The notes: a model not told the origin generated them from the sequence alone. A stretch of DNA of 10,980 nt from Actinomycetota bacterium (GCA_009927245.1 RFNI01000055.1:1-10980); one strand, 5' to 3'; shown: positions 1 through 6,222, counted from the first letter of the stretch. Made by a program: numbers and translations.

Positions 1-2572
1 AAGTAAGCCACGCCCTCGTGCCAGCGCTACCCCTCAAAAGCAGTCCTCAAACCAGAAGAACTGGTTGCTGAGATCTGTAATTTGGACCTACCTTGCTGGC
101 GCTGCAACTGTTGGTTGGTTAGCCAGAAGCTTTAGCTCAGACAAGATCGCTAAAGAAGATAGACGAGATGCTGCTCCATTTGCCCTCTTCCTACTGGGTG
201 TCGCAGGTGCTATCGATGTTTGGTTCTTCCCAGAAGATGACATCGCCAAATTACTGAATAATTTCACTGCAGGAATGCTCTTTGGAAGGCTATCGGTTGC
301 TATTCCGGTTTTCCTAGTTCTTTTCTCGATGTATTTGATGAGACATCCATCAACCCAGAAAGACAACTCAAGAGTTGGCCTGGGTTGGGTAGTTCTCCTG
401 ATTAGTATTTCCGGGTTCTTCCACATTTTCAGCACTCAACCTGACCCTAAGAATGGCGTCGAGGGTCTAGCTGCTGCTGGTGGACTCTTCGGCTGGTTAA
501 TCACAGTCCTTTTCATCAACACAATTACTGTTTGGGGTGCTGGTGTAATCGTTGGCATCATCGCTCTTGGTTCACTACTTATCATGACCAAGACAGCTCC
601 AAACAAAGTCATCTCAAGAATCAAAGAGCTTTACCATCACCTCTTCCCAGGTTCACTTGAACCAAAGAAAGAGGAAGAAGAGGACGAAGTCGATGACGCA
701 TTCGATGGCACCAAGGTGCCTTGGTGGAAGCGATCTAAAGCTGAAGATAAAGAAGCTTATGACACTCCAGTTCTAACCGGTGAAGAGACTGAAAGCCTTG
801 AAGAAATCTTTGGAACAACCGTCGAAGATCAAGTTCCAGTTGAACCGGCATTTGATGACTTGGAACTTACCGAACCAATTGATGTTGTGGGGGAGAACCC
901 GACCGTTATCTTGGAGCCTGAAACAACTGTTGCTCCACCAGTTGCAGAAGTAGTCAAACCTAAACGTGCTTATGTCTTACCTCCTGCTTCACTACTTGGA
1001 GCAGGAACACCACCGAAGGCAAAGACTGCAGCAAACGATGCGGTTGTTGATTCTTTGAACTCAGTCTTTACTGAGTTCGGAGTCGATGCAAAGGTCAGTG
1101 GCTTCTCTAGAGGACCAACAGTTACTCGCTATGAAGTTGAAGTGAAGCCTGGTGTGAAAGTTGAAGCAGTAACACGTTTGGCAGGAAATATTTCTTATGC
1201 TGTTGCAAGCAACGAAGTTCGAATTCTTGCTCCGATTCCAGGTAAGTCTGCAATCGGTATTGAAATTCCTAATGTCGATAGAGAAACTGTTTCGTTAGGA
1301 GATGTTCTTAGATCTTCTGTTGCACAACAGAGTAAACACCCATTGACTATCGGTATCGGTAAAGATGTTGAAGGCGGCTACGTTGTCGCTAACCTAGCCA
1401 AGATGCCTCACCTTCTAGTTGCTGGTGCAACCGGTGCAGGTAAGTCATCTTTTGTAAACTCGATGATCTCTTCAGTGTTGATGCGTTCTAAGCCAGCTGA
1501 GGTTCGCATGGTTCTTATCGACCCTAAGCGCGTAGAGCTTGCAGCATACGAAGGTGTTCCACATCTGATTACTCCAATCATCACTAATCCAAAGAAAGCT
1601 GCAGAAGCTTTGCAGTGGGTTGTGAAGGAGATGGACGCTCGCTATGACGACCTTGCCTCTTTTGGCTTCAAGCATGTCGATGATTTCAACAGGGCTTTGG
1701 TAGCAGGGGAGATAAAGGTTCCTGAAGGCTCTGCAAGGAAGCTACAGCCATACCCTTACCTCCTGGTAGTTGTTGATGAGCTAGCAGACCTGATGATTGT
1801 TGCTCCTCGTGAAGTTGAGGATTCAATTGTTCGAATTACTCAGCTGGCAAGAGCTGCGGGTATCCACCTTGTTTTAGCAACCCAGAGACCATCGGTTGAT
1901 GTTGTTACTGGTCTGATCAAAGCTAACGTGCCAAGCCGTTTAGCTTTCTCTGTGTCATCTCTAACTGACTCAAGAGTTATCTTGGATCAGCCGGGGGCTG
2001 AGAAGTTGATTGGTCAGGGTGACGCCTTGTTCTCACCAATGGGAACTAATAAACCAATGCGTGTTCAAGGTGCTTGGATTCCTGAAGGTGAACTAGGAGC
2101 GATTGTTTCTCACGTCAAGAACCAGATGCAACCTGAATATCGTGCGGACGTAAATGAAGTTGCTGCCTCAAGAGTTGTTGATGCTGATATCGGTGATGAT
2201 CTAGAGGTCTTACTACAGGCTGCTGAACTAATCATCTCTTCACAGTTCGGTTCAACATCGATGCTGCAGAGAAAACTTAGAGTCGGTTTTGCCAAGGCGG
2301 GTCGACTAATGGATCTTCTTGAATCTAGAAACATTGTTGGCCCTAGTGAAGGGTCTAAGGCTAGAGATGTAATGGTCCGTCCGGAAGATCTTCCAGTGGT
2401 ATTGGCGCAACTCAGAGGTGAAACGGGAGCGAAGGCTTCACGAGAAGTTCAGCAAGCTGCCGATGCGATTGATGGAACTGCCATGGCAGCCGGAGAGTTC
2501 ACAGATTTCATTCCAAAAGGTGATGAAGACGAGGGCGATGAAGATGCCTGGCAACTGACAGGTCGTGACTAA
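1..2572 (+). CDS. ftsK: DNA translocase FtsK, 5' end cut by window edge
   Basis: This ATP-driven DNA pump sits at the division septum and moves and resolves chromosome termini during division. The frame is open from base 2 to the left edge with no stop, so the gene begins outside the window; the TTG at 65 is an internal leucine codon, not a start. The first visible residues are basic (many K/R/Q), as in actinobacterial FtsK. About four to five hydrophobic segments follow within roughly the first 195 visible residues, then an acidic linker rich in E and D (about nt 660–1000). The alpha/beta motor has the Walker A motif GATGAGKS (nt 1424–1447) and the Walker B run LLVVVDE (nt 1760–1780). The winged-helix gamma domain, which reads DNA polarity signals in this family, spans about nt 2195–2370. 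The acidic tail ends in AWQLTGRD. The stop overlaps the pgsA start by one base (TAATG). The 856 visible codons fit a nearly complete protein. Confidence 0.97.
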   Translation, partial: SKPRPRASATPQKQSSNQKNWLLRSVIWTYLAGAATVGWLARSFSSDKIAKEDRRDAAPFALFLLGVAGAIDVWFFPEDDIAKLLNNFTAGMLFGRLSVAIPVFLVLFSMYLMRHPSTQKDNSRVGLGWVVLLISISGFFHIFSTQPDPKNGVEGLAAAGGLFGWLITVLFINTITVWGAGVIVGIIALGSLLIMTKTAPNKVISRIKELYHHLFPGSLEPKKEEEEDEVDDAFDGTKVPWWKRSKAEDKEAYDTPVLTGEETESLEEIFGTTVEDQVPVEPAFDDLELTEPIDVVGENPTVILEPETTVAPPVAEVVKPKRAYVLPPASLLGAGTPPKAKTAANDAVVDSLNSVFTEFGVDAKVSGFSRGPTVTRYEVEVKPGVKVEAVTRLAGNISYAVASNEVRILAPIPGKSAIGIEIPNVDRETVSLGDVLRSSVAQQSKHPLTIGIGKDVEGGYVVANLAKMPHLLVAGATGAGKSSFVNSMISSVLMRSKPAEVRMVLIDPKRVELAAYEGVPHLITPIITNPKKAAEALQWVVKEMDARYDDLASFGFKHVDDFNRALVAGEIKVPEGSARKLQPYPYLLVVVDELADLMIVAPREVEDSIVRITQLARAAGIHLVLATQRPSVDVVTGLIKANVPSRLAFSVSSLTDSRVILDQPGAEKLIGQGDALFSPMGTNKPMRVQGAWIPEGELGAIVSHVKNQMQPEYRADVNEVAASRVVDADIGDDLEVLLQAAELIISSQFGSTSMLQRKLRVGFAKAGRLMDLLESRNIVGPSEGSKARDVMVRPEDLPVVLAQLRGETGAKASREVQQAADAIDGTAMAAGEFTDFIPKGDEDEGDEDAWQLTGRD

Positions 2573-3123
2573 TGTCCAAGCGTAACGATGCACTGAATCC
2601 TGCAAACCTAATCACCATCGTTCGAATTGCAATAACACCTGTCTTCCTTTGGTTGCTTTTCACTTACTTTGTTCCAGGGAAAGACATCGGCTGGCTTCTG
2701 CTTCTAGGATTCATCGCAATCTCGGCAACGGATGGTTTGGATGGTGCGATCGCGCGTAAGCGAAACATTGTTACCAAGCTCGGCAAGATACTTGACCCAA
2801 TTGCTGACAAGGTTCTCATCGGTGGCACTTTCGCGGTGCTATCATTGCTAGATCAAATCGATTGGTGGGCGACAATCGCAATCCTGGTTAGAGAAATCGG
2901 TATGACTCTTTACCGTTTGCTAGTGGTAAAGAAAAAAGTTATTGCAGCTTCCGCAAGTGGAAAAACAAAAACCATTTTTCAATCGGTTGCTCTTGGTTAC
3001 TTCATCTCACCTTTGAACAAACTTTGGTTCAACGAAACCTTCGATATAGGGTTCGGCCTAATTTACGGTGCAGTCTTCCTAACTTGGTGGTCTGCAATTA
3101 AGTACTTTCAGGAGTCACGCTAA
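2572..3123 (+). CDS. pgsA: CDP-alcohol phosphatidyltransferase, probable phosphatidylglycerophosphate synthase
   Basis: This 183-residue integral membrane enzyme probably joins CDP-diacylglycerol and glycerol-3-phosphate to make phosphatidylglycerophosphate, the precursor of phosphatidylglycerol and cardiolipin. The family signature D-x2-D-G-x2-A-R-x8-G-x3-D-x3-D is complete, with aspartates at residues 54, 57, 75 and 79. Hydrophobic segments lie around residues 20–34, 40–52, 82–95 and 155–175. The start ATG overlaps the ftsK stop (TAATG) with no clear Shine-Dalgarno sequence, so translation is probably coupled to ftsK. The substrate is inferred from the position next to ftsK and cinA, as for pgsA3 of M. 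tuberculosis; sequence alone cannot exclude another alcohol acceptor such as inositol phosphate. Confidence 0.93.
   Translation: MSKRNDALNPANLITIVRIAITPVFLWLLFTYFVPGKDIGWLLLLGFIAISATDGLDGAIARKRNIVTKLGKILDPIADKVLIGGTFAVLSLLDQIDWWATIAILVREIGMTLYRLLVVKKKVIAASASGKTKTIFQSVALGYFISPLNKLWFNETFDIGFGLIYGAVFLTWWSAIKYFQESR
3109..3114 (+). promoter_or_regulatory. Ribosome binding site of cinA
   Basis: CAGGAG lies eight bases before the ATG at 3123, within the last codons of pgsA. It supports that ATG as the cinA start, alongside the TAATG junction that would allow coupling to pgsA. Confidence 0.7.
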
Positions 3124-3611
3124 TGAACGCTAAGAGTGTGATCGAATTACTCGAGGGTAGAAAGATGAAGCTTGCGTTGGCTGAGTCGCTCACCGGTGGC
3201 TTGCTTTCAAGTGATTTGGTTTCTGTGCCAGGTGCTTCAAATGTTTTGCTTGGATCAGTCGTTGCATACAACACCGGGCTCAAGAGTGCTCTTCTTGGAG
3301 TCAATTCAGAGTTGCTTTCGGAGAAGGGTGCTGTTGATCCAGAGGTCGCTATCCAAATGGCAGAGGGCGTTCGCTCACGTTTCTCACTAAGTCTTCTGAT
3401 GTCGACGGATCAAATCTTGGGCCTATCCACAACAGGTGTTGCTGGCCCAGATGAGCAGGATGGGCAACCGGTAGGAACTGTCTACATTGCCATAGCTGGG
3501 GCTAAAGGACCTAAAGTCTGGGCTCACGTTTTCTCTGGAGACAGAGCTGAAATTAGAAAACAGACTGTGGCGGCAGCTTTTGAGCATATCGGGGAATACT
3601 TCAGCAGTTAG
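3123..3611 (+). CDS. cinA: CinA-family nicotinamide-nucleotide amidohydrolase (stand-alone C-terminal domain)
   Basis: This is a 162-residue, single-domain CinA_C/PncC protein. The family removes the amide of nicotinamide mononucleotide, giving nicotinic acid mononucleotide, which recycles the pyridine ring released for example by NAD-dependent DNA ligase. The fold signature starts with AESLTGG (residues 20–26) and VPGAS shortly after, followed by TGVAGP (residues 104–109) and GTVYIAIA. The length fits the domain alone; the N-terminal MoCF-like domain of long CinA proteins is absent, as is usual in actinobacteria. It overlaps the pgsA stop by one base and is the last gene of the ftsK–pgsA–cinA run. 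Whether it has any link to recombination or competence here is not shown by the sequence. Confidence 0.93.
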   Translation: MNAKSVIELLEGRKMKLALAESLTGGLLSSDLVSVPGASNVLLGSVVAYNTGLKSALLGVNSELLSEKGAVDPEVAIQMAEGVRSRFSLSLLMSTDQILGLSTTGVAGPDEQDGQPVGTVYIAIAGAKGPKVWAHVFSGDRAEIRKQTVAAAFEHIGEYFSS

Positions 3612-3617
3612 AACGGT

Positions 3618-3626
3618 TGTTATAAC
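3618..3626 (+). promoter_or_regulatory. Candidate extended -10 promoter for clgR
   Basis: TG-T-TATAAC, a near-perfect extended -10 element, begins six bases after the cinA stop. No good -35 hexamer is seen at the expected distance, which is tolerable for extended -10 promoters. A transcript starting here would have a leader of about 145 bases containing the hairpins described below. This is a pattern match only. Confidence 0.4.
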
Positions 3627-3634
3627 TAGGGAGA

Positions 3635-3650
3635 TAGCCCAGCCAGGCTA
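3635..3650 (+). repeat. Short inverted repeat after cinA
   Basis: TAGCC and GGCTA form a perfect 5-bp stem with a 6-base loop. There is no following T-run, so it is not a convincing intrinsic terminator for the cinA transcript. It may be part of the folded clgR leader or may be chance. Confidence 0.35.
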
Positions 3651-3715
3651 AATTCCAAGGTAACTTTCAGCAATCTTGGGCAAAAATGTCCGCGGGAGCA
3701 GGTAAGTTATCTTTA

Positions 3716-3754
3716 CGGGAAATAATCCCGGCAGTAACCAAAGGTGGTTCCTGC
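3716..3754 (+). other. Two abutting hairpins in the clgR leader
   Basis: The first stem pairs CGGGA (3716–3720) with TCCCG (3726–3730) around AATAA. The second begins at the very next base and pairs GCAG (3731–3734) and AACC (3736–3739) with GGTT (3746–3749) and CTGC (3751–3754), with one mismatch and a 6-base loop. They end ten bases before the clgR ribosome binding site, so they could tune translation or message stability. Neither is followed by a T-run. The function is inferred only. Confidence 0.4.
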
Positions 3755-3763
3755 AGCCCCATG

Positions 3764-3771
3764 AAAGGAGG
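3764..3771 (+). promoter_or_regulatory. Strong Shine-Dalgarno of clgR
   Basis: AAAGGAGG is a full-length match to the 16S rRNA anti-Shine-Dalgarno core, six bases before the ATG at 3778. It is the strongest ribosome binding site in the window and fixes the clgR start. An upstream ATG at 3761 is in another frame. Confidence 0.85.
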
Positions 3772-3777
3772 CCCCAG

Positions 3778-4089
3778 ATGGCTCTAGTTCGTCAAGAAAT
3801 CGGTGATGTACTGCGTGACCTCCGCCAGCAGAAGGGACGTACCCTTCGCCAGGTGGCTAGCCGAGCAGCTGTTGCTCTCGGTTACCTAAGTGAAATTGAG
3901 CGTGGCCAGAAAGAGGCATCCTCAGAGATCCTTGCCTCAGTGGCATTTGCTCTGGATGTTCCAATTTCACAGATCATGCGTATGGTCGCAGAGCGTTTCG
4001 AGGCTGTCGAGACCGTTGTCATTCCAGACACTGTCCCAGACGAGTTCGTAACCAACTACGACACCAAGTCTTTGACCAGTTCTCACTAG
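3778..4089 (+). CDS. clgR: XRE-family transcriptional regulator ClgR
   Basis: This 103-residue protein is a small DNA-binding regulator. Residues about 8–67 form a helix-turn-helix of the XRE/Cro type, with the stretches RTLRQVASRAAV, LGYLSEIERGQKEASSEIL and ALDVPISQIM characteristic of actinobacterial ClgR. In Corynebacterium, Streptomyces and Mycobacterium, ClgR activates clp protease genes and other stress genes, and the M. tuberculosis gene sits beside pgsA3 as here. The tail after VPDTVPDEF is polar and ends in SSH, unlike the Ala-Ala end of Streptomyces ClgR that serves as a protease tag, so turnover may differ. It has its own promoter region, a strong ribosome binding site and a terminator, so it is probably transcribed on its own. 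I see no clear ClgR operator upstream. Confidence 0.92.
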   Translation: MALVRQEIGDVLRDLRQQKGRTLRQVASRAAVALGYLSEIERGQKEASSEILASVAFALDVPISQIMRMVAERFEAVETVVIPDTVPDEFVTNYDTKSLTSSH

Positions 4090-4096
4090 AACTGCC

Positions 4097-4140
4097 GATA
4101 GCACCCCTGGAATCAAGGTTCTGGGGGTGTTATTCATTTA
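4097..4140 (+). terminator. Rho-independent terminator of clgR
   Basis: The core is an 11-bp stem (4102–4112 with 4119–4129), rich in G and C and with two G·U pairs, around a 6-base loop. It is extended at the base by a few A–T/G·T pairs and followed by a T-rich tract (TTATTCATTT). It begins a few bases after the clgR stop and separates clgR from the DUF3046 gene. Confidence 0.85.
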
Positions 4141-4187
4141 AGCCCTTGATTAGTGCTATCTAGCAGGCAGAGTGCTAAATCTTGGCG

Positions 4188-4193
4188 TATTGT
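4188..4193 (+). promoter_or_regulatory. Candidate -10 for a leaderless DUF3046 mRNA
   Basis: TATTGT lies six bases before the GTG at 4200, and there is no Shine-Dalgarno sequence between them. This spacing would put the transcription start at the start codon. No clear -35 is visible. Confidence 0.35.
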
Positions 4194-4199
4194 CTAAAC

Positions 4200-4433
4200 G
4201 TGCGTTTAAGTGACTTTCATACCCTGATGACTGATGAGTTTGGGGCCGAGTATGCGGCTGTATTGCTGCGAGATCTGGCTCTAACCGAATTTGGGGATCG
4301 CACCGGCGAGGTTGCCTTAGCTGATGGGGAAGAGCCAAAAGCCATCTGGTTGGCTATTTGCAAGGCTCAGGCAGTGCCTAAAGCCCGCTGGACAGGCTTG
4401 AACAAAAAGCCGAAAGATAGACACGCCGACTAA
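4200..4433 (+). CDS. DUF3046 family protein
   Basis: This encodes a 77-residue actinobacterial protein of unknown function. The family pattern is visible from the first residues: (M)RLSDFHTLM, then FGAEYA, LTEFGDRT, and IWLAIC with VPKARWTG near the end. The frame is open upstream to a TTG at 4182, but family members begin with M-R-L-[ST]-[DE]-F, so the GTG at 4200 is the likely start. The tail is basic and lysine rich (NKKPKDRH). There is no signal peptide or membrane segment. The family commonly sits directly upstream of recA in actinobacteria, as here, but a shared role with RecA is not established. It is preceded by the clgR terminator and followed by the recA control region, so it is probably its own transcript. 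Confidence 0.88.
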   Translation: MRLSDFHTLMTDEFGAEYAAVLLRDLALTEFGDRTGEVALADGEEPKAIWLAICKAQAVPKARWTGLNKKPKDRHAD

Positions 4434-4441
4434 ATATTTAT

Positions 4442-4457
4442 TCGTAATTATGTTCGA
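4442..4457 (+). promoter_or_regulatory. LexA-binding SOS box of recA
   Basis: TCGTAA-TTAT-GTTCGA matches the Gram-positive/actinobacterial SOS box TCGAAC-N4-GTTCGA at 10 of 12 fixed positions; the right half is perfect and both mismatches are in the left half. Outer bases extend the symmetry (ATTCG…CGAAT). It lies about 137 bases upstream of the recA ATG and just before a possible -10 element, the place expected for LexA repression. lexA itself is not in the window. Confidence 0.82.
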
Positions 4458-4464
4458 ATATTGC

Positions 4465-4470
4465 TAGGCT
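4465..4470 (+). promoter_or_regulatory. Weak candidate -10 of recA
   Basis: TAGGCT fits the TAnnnT pattern and begins eight bases after the SOS box, so bound LexA would cover a promoter here. No consensus -35 is seen at 16–18 bases upstream. Other AT-rich hexamers inside the SOS box could also serve. Confidence 0.25.
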
Positions 4471-4480
4471 ATCCACAAGA

Positions 4481-4528
4481 GCTTTTTGGGAAGTTATCAA
4501 CAAATCTCGGTAACACTCCCAGCAAAGC
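4481..4528 (+). other. Predicted long hairpin in the recA leader
   Basis: Three paired segments nest within one another: GCTTT (4481–4485) with AAAGC (4524–4528), TGGGA (4487–4491) with TCCCA (4517–4521), and GTTATC (4493–4498) with GGTAAC (4509–4514, one G·U pair). Small 1×2 internal loops separate them, and the apical loop has 10 bases. That gives 16 pairs in 48 bases. No T-run follows, so it is not an intrinsic terminator. It would sit near the 5' end of the recA message. The function is unknown and pairing by chance is possible. Confidence 0.4.
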
Positions 4529-4564
4529 CAAGTTCCTCCGTAGTGTCATGACAGCATAAAACCA

Positions 4565-4578
4565 GTCACCAAGGTGAC
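4565..4578 (+). repeat. Inverted repeat before the recA ribosome binding site
   Basis: GTCACC and GGTGAC are perfect inverted arms separated by AA, ending two bases before the recA Shine-Dalgarno. A two-base loop is too tight for a full hairpin, so it is more likely a protein-binding palindrome or chance. Confidence 0.35.
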
Positions 4579-4580
4579 AG

Positions 4581-4587
4581 AAAAGGA
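4581..4587 (+). promoter_or_regulatory. Ribosome binding site of recA
   Basis: AAAAGGA is six bases before the ATG at 4594. It supports this start together with the family-typical N-terminus (a run of residues ending in IDKQFGKGSIMRLG). Confidence 0.7.
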
Positions 4588-4593
4588 CAAGAA

Positions 4594-5653
4594 ATGCCAT
4601 CAGCATCAGATCGCGACAAAGCGCTAGACACGGCACTCGCACAAATTGACAAGCAATTCGGTAAAGGCTCAATTATGAGACTTGGCTCAGATGAGCGTGC
4701 CCCGGTTGAAGTTATTCCAACCGGCTCAATTGCTCTAGACGTAGCACTGGGAATCGGAGGATTGCCTAAGGGAAGAATCGTTGAAATCTATGGACCAGAG
4801 TCTTCAGGTAAGACACTGTTGCTCTTCACGCTATTGCCAACTGCCAGAAGGCAGGTGGAACTGCAGTCTTCATCGACGCAGAGCACGCACTAGACCCAGA
4901 GTATGCAAAGGCTCTTGGAGTAGACATTGATGCACTTCTAGTTAGCCAACCAGACACTGGTGAGCAGGCTCTAGAGATTGCAGACACTTTGATTCGTTCA
5001 GGGTCAATCGACATCATCGTCATCGACTCAGTTGCAGCTCTTGTGCCTCGCGCTGAAATCGAAGGTGAGATGGGTGATTCACACGTTGGTTTGCAGGCTC
5101 GTTTGATGTCGCAGGCATTGCGCAAGCTCACCGGTGTTCTAAACAACACAAAGACCACAGCAATCTTCATCAACCAGCTTCGTGAAAAGATCGGTGTGTT
5201 CTTCGGTTCACCTGAAACTACCGCTGGTGGTAAGGCGCTGAAGTTCTACGCATCTGTTCGTCTAGACGTTCGTCGTATCGAAACTCTGAAGGAGGCCAGG
5301 ACGCAGTTGGTAACAGAACTCGCGTAAAGGTAGTCAAGAACAAGATGGCTTCACCTTTCAAGCAAGCAGAATTCGACATCATCTACGGTGTTGGTATCTC
5401 TCGTGAAGGTTCACTACTTGACTTTGGTGTTGAGCAGGAGATAGTTAAGAAATCAGGTGCTTGGTATACCTACGAAGGCGAGCAGCTTGGCCAGGGTAAA
5501 GAGAACTCACGAAACTATCTTTTGGATAACCCTGCTGTTGCAGATGAGATTGAAAAGAAGATCAAGACCAAGCTCGGAATCGGTGTTCCAAGAGCTGTTG
5601 AGGATCTTCCTGTTGAAGAATCTGCTGGCGCTCTAAAAATCGTTAACGAGTAA
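4594..5653 (+). CDS. recA: Recombinase RecA, reading frame broken by two single-base losses
   Basis: RecA forms ATP-dependent filaments on single-stranded DNA for strand exchange and triggers LexA self-cleavage in the SOS response. Walker A is GPESSGKT (residues 67–74). Directly after it, between 4815 and 4816, one A is missing: the frame then hits a stop at 4891–4893. Restoring an A gives T-V-A-L-H-A-I-A-N and continues through IDAEHALDPEYAK, the Walker B region (IIVIDSVAAL), loop L1 (GDSHVGLQARLM) and loop L2 (GVFFGSPETTAGGKAL). A second missing base, a G near 5294–5296, diverts the frame to a stop at 5325–5327; restoring it gives LKEGQDAVGNRTRVKVVKNK and the C-terminal domain to the TAA at 5651–5653. 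The repaired protein has 353 residues, normal for RecA, and contains no intein. Both losses look like sequence errors, but if real the gene is dead. The stop overlaps the recX ATG (TAATG). The LexA box upstream indicates SOS control. Confidence 0.95.
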
Positions 5654-6191
5654 TGCCTTTTATTGAGGTAACGCCAGAGATTCTGGCTGAAAAGGGAGTT
5701 AAGTATTCCCTTCAGTCAGTGGATGCCCTCGAGGAAGAGATTCGACAGTCGCTCCTGAAGATTCTCTCCCGAGGGGCCAAATCCTCCGGTCAGATTCGAA
5801 CCGCACTTCTTGCAAAAGAATATCCAGTTGAACTTGTAGATCAGCTGATTGAACGATTCAAAGAAGTCAATCTGATTGATGACTTTTTGGTAGCTAAAGA
5901 TTGGGTTCAGTCTCAGCAGACTAGAAAGCCAAAGGCTAAGTCAGTGATGGCAAGGACGCTACGCGAAAAAGGTTTCAGTTCAGATGCTATTGAGGCAGCT
6001 CTTGCTGACTTAGATCAAGATAGTGAACTTGAGGCTTGTAAGAAGCTTGCAGAGTCTAGAGTTCGACAACTGATGAAGCTTGAGCCAGACGTTCGATCGA
6101 GAAGACTTGCTGGTTTCTTGACCGCAAGGGATACTCCAGTTCAGTGGTCTGGGCTTCCGTAAAGCACGCACTAGATCAAGGTTCAAATTAG
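5653..6191 (+). CDS. recX: Regulatory protein RecX, C-terminal frameshift as sequenced
   Basis: RecX binds RecA filaments and limits their activity. The protein shows the usual three-helix repeats: EEEIRQSLLKILSRGAKS, LIDDFLVAKDWVQSQQT, KAKSVMARTLREKGFSSDAI and, near the end, RSRRLAGFL. As sequenced, the frame runs to a TAA at 6160–6162 (169 residues), but its last 12 or so residues do not look like RecX. Reading from 6123 in the next frame gives RKGYSSSVVWASVKHAL, the expected family C-terminus, ending at the TAG at 6189–6191. One missing C in the ACC/CGC stretch at 6121–6123 explains this; the repaired protein has 179 residues. Its start overlaps the recA stop, so it is probably co-transcribed and translationally coupled with recA, which fits its role as RecA modulator. 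Confidence 0.92.
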
Positions 6192-6194
6192 ATA

Positions 6195-6217
6195 ACCCTT
6201 CGCAAGGCAGCAAGGGT
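6195..6217 (+). other. Small hairpin between recX and miaB
   Basis: ACCCTT (6195–6200) pairs with AAGGGT (6212–6217) around an 11-base loop; CCTT/AAGG inside offers an alternative 4-bp stem. The sequence AAAATT follows rather than a T-run, so it is a poor terminator. Its right arm touches the candidate miaB -10. Confidence 0.3.
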
Positions 6218-6222
6218 AAAAT
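6217..6222 (+). promoter_or_regulatory. Candidate -10 for a leaderless miaB mRNA
   Basis: TAAAAT is seven bases before the miaB ATG at 6230, the spacing expected if transcription begins at or next to the start codon. There is no proper Shine-Dalgarno at the usual distance. No clear -35 is seen. Confidence 0.45.

Noticed and set aside
65..67. TTG at 65 as the start of ftsK
   Set aside because: The same frame is open to the left edge and the preceding residues (basic, K/R/Q/S rich) look like an actinobacterial FtsK N-terminus; the gene simply enters from outside the window.
88..624. Minus-strand open frames opposite ftsK, and similar ones opposite recA, miaB, miaA and hflX
   Set aside because: They lie inside conserved genes, show no recognisable domain or ribosome binding site, and look like shadows of codon bias on the coding strand.
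3635..3650. Intrinsic terminator after cinA
   Set aside because: The stem is only 5 bp and no T-run follows, so it was listed only as an inverted repeat.
4182..4199. TTG at 4182 as the start of the DUF3046 gene
   Set aside because: The six extra residues are not part of the family pattern, and the GTG at 4200 gives the typical M-R-L-x-D-F beginning.
4594..5653. Programmed ribosomal frameshifting, an intein or an intron to explain the split recA
   Set aside because: There is no slippery heptamer at either break, no extra sequence between conserved residues, and exactly one base is missing each time. No intein motifs are present, unlike M. tuberculosis recA.
4594..5653. Three separate small genes in place of recA
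   Set aside because: The pieces are consecutive parts of one RecA protein, and the stretch between the first stop region and the ATG at 4989 also encodes conserved RecA residues (IDAEHALDPEYAK).
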